Origin: an uncultured Arenimonas sp. | Lineage (GTDB): Bacteria > Pseudomonadota > Gammaproteobacteria > Xanthomonadales > Xanthomonadaceae | Length of the DNA: 9,185 bases | Direction of reading: 5' to 3' | NCBI GenBank assembly: GCA_946480565.1 | Contig: CAMLKR010000088.1 | Location: 1-9,185, forward strand | Program-made: the position numbers and the translations under genes | The notes under the pieces: model-generated | The model's database searches: none | What the model saw: only the letters and a program-made list of their open reading frames with translations | What the model was told of the DNA's origin: nothing | In this document: positions 6,507 to 9,185 of the stretch, piece by piece | How the letters are laid out: each line of letters starts with the position of its first letter | How positions within the stretch are numbered: the first letter of the stretch is position 1

Positions 6507-6537
6507 TTGCGGTTTATCTCCAGGGGAAGTCCGCGCC

Positions 6538-8868
6538 ATGAAGAAGAATCCGCTCGCCGCCAGCCTGTCCCGCGCCCTCGCCGGCGCCCTGATGGTCGCC
6601 ACCGCAGGCGCCGCCGCCCAGGAGCTTCCGCCGGCCATGCCGGACGGCGCGGTGAAGGAACTGGACGCAATCGTCGTGCAGGGCGAGATCAGCTACCGCG
6701 ACCGCGCCGACGACATCGCCCCGACCCTGTCCTACGACCTCGAATATTTCCAGCGCTTCGAACCGCTGACGGTCGGCGACATGCTCAAGCGCGTGCCCTC
6801 GGTCGCCTTCGTCTCCGACGTGCTCGAATACGACGGCGCCCAGCTGCGCGGCCTGGATCCCGGCTACACCCAGATCCTGATCAACGGCAAGAAGGTGCCG
6901 GGCGCCGGCGCCGACCGCAGCTTCTTCGTCGACCGCATCCCGGCCGAGCTGGTGGAGCGCATCGAGATCGTGCGCGCGCCCAGCGCCAACCGCAGCGGCG
7001 ACGCCGTGGCCGGCGCGCTTAACATCATCCTGCGCGACGCCTACGAGTTCGACGGCGCCTACGTGCGCGCCGGCGCCCTGCGCTTCGACGACGGCGAGGT
7101 GAAACCGACCTACGGCGCGGTCGCCTCGGGCGAAGTCGGCGGCGGGCGGCTGCTCGGCGGCATCAACGTCCAGGGCCGCTACAACCCCAAGCGCAAGTCC
7201 AGCATCCGCTTCGAGGAACCGGGCGGCGACTTCGTCGACCGCGAGGACCAGACCGACGTTCGCGACGGCGACGACTACTCCGCCAACGTCTCCTACAGCC
7301 GCGAGATCGGCACCGGCGACCTGCGCCTGACCGGCCTGTACGTGCGCACCGACCGGACCCAGACCGAGAACTCCATCGAATACAACGACCCGACCAGCAG
7401 CCGCCGCGACAACCTGCTGTCGGTGAACGAGCAGATCGTCGACATCGACCAGACCAACCTGACCCTGGGCGCTTCCTACGCCTTCGACATGGCCGGCGGC
7501 CGCAGCGAGATCGACCTCGGCTACGCCGGCTTCGAGGACGAAAGTTTCGATACCGAGGAAGAGACCAGCTACGACGATGACGATACGCCGCCGTCCTTCG
7601 ACGAGATCGAGGGTGTCCGCGAGCTGGTCGACACCGACGACACCGAGCTGAGCCTCAAGCTCGCCCACAAGCGCGAGTTCTCCCGCACCGAGATGGAGTT
7701 CGGCCTGGACCTGCAGGACAAGCAGCGCGACACCGACCGGCGCGTGAGCGAGGTCGACACCGACGTGGAAGGCGACCCGCTGCCGCCCTACGCCGACTTC
7801 GACCGCAACACCAGCACCATCGACGAGCGACGGATCGACCCCTACCTGATGTTCTCCGGGGCGGGCGAGGCGCTGGAGTGGCAGGCCGGCCTGCGCTACG
7901 AGACCACCGACGTGGACGTGGCCGCCGACGGCGAGTCCGAATCGAACGACTACGCGGTGCTGCTGCCCTCGGCGAGCCTGCGCTGGAACCTGAGCGACGA
8001 CGACCGCCTCAGCCTGTCGCTGGGCCGCACGGTGCGCCGCCCGAACTTCGACTTCGTGCTGCCGCTGACGCTGGAGGAGGAGTTCGGCGACAACGACTTC
8101 GCCGGCAATCCGCAGCTGGATCCGGAAACGGCCTGGGGCATCGACCTGGGCGTCGAACGCCGGCTCGGCCGCCAGGGCATCGTCGGCATCAACCTGTTCT
8201 ACCGCGATGTCTCCGACCTGATCGAGGTCGTCAACACCGGCGTGCCGAACGAAACGGCGCTGGACGACTACGCCGACGAGGTCGAAGAGTTCCTGGACGA
8301 GAACCCGGGCGCCGACGAATCCACGCCGGGTTATCCGGTGTTCGATCCGCGCAGTTTCGTCTACACCGCGGCCAATGTCGGAGACGGTTACGTCTATGGC
8401 CTGGAGTTCGACGCGTCGACGCCGCTGACCGCGCTGGGGCTGCCCAACACCGGCGTGTTCGTGAACTATTCGTGGCTGGACAGTTCGGTGGACGACGGCT
8501 TCGGCGATCGCCGCTTCAACAACCAGGCGCGCTATGTCTACAACGTCGGCTTCATCCAGGACCTGCCGTCCTGGGGCGCCTCTTTCGGCGCCAGCTACCG
8601 TAAGCAGGGCGACGCGGAGCTGCGGGTGCTGGCGGAGGAGGTCAGCACCCGCTACGGCGCCGATCTGGAGGTGTTCGTCGAGAAGCGCTTCGGCGAGAAC
8701 CTGTCGGTCCGGCTGACCGGCTCGAACCTGCTGGACGCCAGCAAGGACGAGGTGTTCGACAAGTTCGACAATGCATTCGACCAGGTCGACCGGGACTACG
8801 ACGAGTACGAGCTCGAAACCGAATCCGCCGGTCCGGTCTACCAGCTTATCGCCCGCTATTCCTTCTGA
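6538..8868 (+). CDS. TonB-dependent outer-membrane receptor
   Basis: 776 residues, normal length for the family. It imports a ligand across the outer membrane using TonB/ExbBD energy. Signal peptide 1-27 (cleavage after AGAAA, before QELPP), TonB-box-like LDAIVVQG (42-49), plug domain about 50-168 with VGDMLKRVPSV (79-89), LRGLDPGYTQILINGKKVPG (103-122) and RIEIVRAPSANRSGDAVAGALNI (141-163), then a beta-barrel with GNPQLDPE (523-530), ending in the aromatic residue of RYSF. No CarQ/FecA-type signalling extension is seen. Three predicted loop segments are strikingly acidic: 331-369 (includes DDDD), 571-595 and 735-763; they might bind cations. The start has AGGGGA ten bases upstream. The gene is divergent from the phytase-like lipoprotein and mirrored by a Pho-type promoter, so phytate, a calcium or iron phytate complex, or another organophosphate is the suggested cargo. 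A ferric siderophore is the main alternative. Confidence 0.93.
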   Translation: MKKNPLAASLSRALAGALMVATAGAAAQELPPAMPDGAVKELDAIVVQGEISYRDRADDIAPTLSYDLEYFQRFEPLTVGDMLKRVPSVAFVSDVLEYDGAQLRGLDPGYTQILINGKKVPGAGADRSFFVDRIPAELVERIEIVRAPSANRSGDAVAGALNIILRDAYEFDGAYVRAGALRFDDGEVKPTYGAVASGEVGGGRLLGGINVQGRYNPKRKSSIRFEEPGGDFVDREDQTDVRDGDDYSANVSYSREIGTGDLRLTGLYVRTDRTQTENSIEYNDPTSSRRDNLLSVNEQIVDIDQTNLTLGASYAFDMAGGRSEIDLGYAGFEDESFDTEEETSYDDDDTPPSFDEIEGVRELVDTDDTELSLKLAHKREFSRTEMEFGLDLQDKQRDTDRRVSEVDTDVEGDPLPPYADFDRNTSTIDERRIDPYLMFSGAGEALEWQAGLRYETTDVDVAADGESESNDYAVLLPSASLRWNLSDDDRLSLSLGRTVRRPNFDFVLPLTLEEEFGDNDFAGNPQLDPETAWGIDLGVERRLGRQGIVGINLFYRDVSDLIEVVNTGVPNETALDDYADEVEEFLDENPGADESTPGYPVFDPRSFVYTAANVGDGYVYGLEFDASTPLTALGLPNTGVFVNYSWLDSSVDDGFGDRRFNNQARYVYNVGFIQDLPSWGASFGASYRKQGDAELRVLAEEVSTRYGADLEVFVEKRFGENLSVRLTGSNLLDASKDEVFDKFDNAFDQVDRDYDEYELETESAGPVYQLIARYSF

Positions 8869-8900
8869 CTTTTTGGTGGAGTGGTCATTCCCTGAGAAAG

Positions 8901-8923
8901 GCCGCCGTCCGTTGGATGGCGGC
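8901..8923 (+). terminator. Terminator-like hairpin after the TonB-dependent receptor gene
   Basis: GCCGCCGTCC (8901-8910) pairs with GGATGGCGGC (8914-8923), 10 pairs including one G-T wobble, with a 3-nt loop. It starts 32 bp after the stop codon. The following bases contain only a weak T-rich piece (GTTCTT, 8933-8938), so termination is plausible but not certain. Confidence 0.55.
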
Positions 8924-8943
8924 GCCGGGCCCGTTCTTGGCGA

Positions 8944-9055
8944 CAGGCCGCCGCACGTGAGGTCTCTCTGCGGACGCCGTGAATCCATCCATGGAGTCTT
9001 CTCGAAGACGTCCATGTTTTCGAGACCGCAGAGAGCCCTCACGCACGACGGCCTG
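8944..9055. repeat. Large inverted repeat with 30-bp arms and internal hairpin
   Basis: The arms at 8944-8973 and 9026-9055 are complementary at 26 of 30 positions. The 52-base centre contains an 11-bp stem (CATGGAGTCTT 8990-9000 with AAGACGTCCATG 9005-9016, one bulge, loop CTCG). A mutually exclusive 9-bp stem (CTCGAAGAC 9001-9009 with GTTTTCGAG 9016-9024) is also possible. The whole forms a long folded structure outside any gene. No transposase gene and no target-site duplication were seen. It may be a family of intergenic palindromic repeats; that is inference. Confidence 0.8.
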
Positions 9056-9083
9056 CGGACCGTCTGGGCCGGGGTATCGAATT

Positions 9084-9130
9084 CAGAAGGCGCGCGAGGG
9101 GCCCAACTCCGCGAGCTTCCGTGCCTTCTG
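9084..9130. repeat. Second inverted repeat (hairpin)
   Basis: CAGAAGGC (9084-9091) and GCCTTCTG (9123-9130) are perfect complements. Three further pairs, one of them a G-T wobble, extend the stem inwards, and a GAG/CTC-based small stem sits inside. It lies 28 bp after the large inverted repeat. Function unknown; it may belong to the same repeat cluster. Confidence 0.6.
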
Positions 9131-9185
9131 GGGGCACGCGCTTGTCCCTTCGGCTCGCGAAAGTGAGACGTGGCGACGGCCTGCA

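Larger units (their letters stand above)
8869..9185. other. Gene-free 3' stretch rich in inverted repeats
   Basis: No convincing coding region is seen on either strand; the open frames present are out-of-frame extensions and carry no recognisable motifs. The stretch holds a terminator-like hairpin, a large inverted repeat and a second hairpin, listed separately. The 11-mer CGACGGCCTGC occurs twice (9046-9056 and 9174-9184), the second copy at the very end, so a further repeat copy may continue beyond the window. Confidence 0.7.

Noticed and set aside
6390..6638. N-terminal extension of the phytase-like lipoprotein
   Set aside because: The lipoprotein signal begins at the ATG at 6389. Extending upstream would cross the divergent promoters and put the signal inside the protein.
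6514..9042. Very long minus-strand open frame opposite the TonB-dependent receptor
   Set aside because: Val/Ala/Gln/His-rich translation typical of an antisense frame, no recognisable motifs. The plus strand encodes a complete receptor with signal peptide, TonB box and plug.
8944..9055. CRISPR array, integron attC site or insertion sequence end
   Set aside because: No regularly spaced direct repeats, no attC core motifs and no transposase gene in the window.

Overview
The window is uniformly very GC-rich and most probably comes from a gammaproteobacterium of the Xanthomonadaceae/Lysobacteraceae (Xanthomonas, Lysobacter or Luteimonas type). The reasons are the SAM-I riboswitch ahead of an overlapping metX-metB-hom operon, the codon use, and a TonB-dependent receptor paired with a secreted enzyme. 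The genus cannot be fixed from the sequence alone.

Left part (1-3442, + strand): the window opens inside a SAM-I (S-box) riboswitch. Its 3' half is followed by a GC-rich hairpin and a perfect 8-bp hairpin that buries the Shine-Dalgarno sequence of metX. Behind it lie metX (acyltransferase of the MetX family), metB (PLP-dependent cystathionine gamma-synthase or acylhomoserine thiol-lyase) and hom (ThrA-type homoserine dehydrogenase), joined by ATGA overlaps. Together they make homoserine, activate it and add sulfur, so SAM would control the branch from aspartate semialdehyde to methionine. A hairpin spanning both stop codons separates hom from the convergent gene.

Middle (3437-6389, - strand): first, reading left to right, is a 574-residue, apparently three-domain protein. 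It has a lysozyme-like N-terminal part, an SH3b-like domain and a Cys/His peptidase-like C-terminal part. It is probably a peptidoglycan hydrolase but has no signal peptide. Next comes a lipoprotein that matches beta-propeller phytases in order of motifs, although both signature motifs have diverged.

Right part (6390-9185): the phytase-like gene and a TonB-dependent receptor gene are transcribed divergently from a 148-bp region. That region holds an almost perfectly symmetric pair of Pho-box-like sites, each followed 10 bp later by a TACAA(A/C) -10 element. This suggests a phosphate-starvation module: a surface or periplasmic lipoprotein acting on organic phosphate, plus an outer-membrane importer with acidic segments. 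The last 317 bp hold no gene. They contain a terminator-like hairpin, a large 30-bp-arm inverted repeat with an internal hairpin, and another hairpin. They look like an intergenic palindromic repeat cluster cut by the window end.

The observations most worth following are the symmetric divergent Pho-type promoter of the phytase/TonB-receptor pair, the SD-sequestering SAM-I riboswitch with possible initiator-tRNA complementarity, and the signal-less multi-domain peptidoglycan hydrolase.
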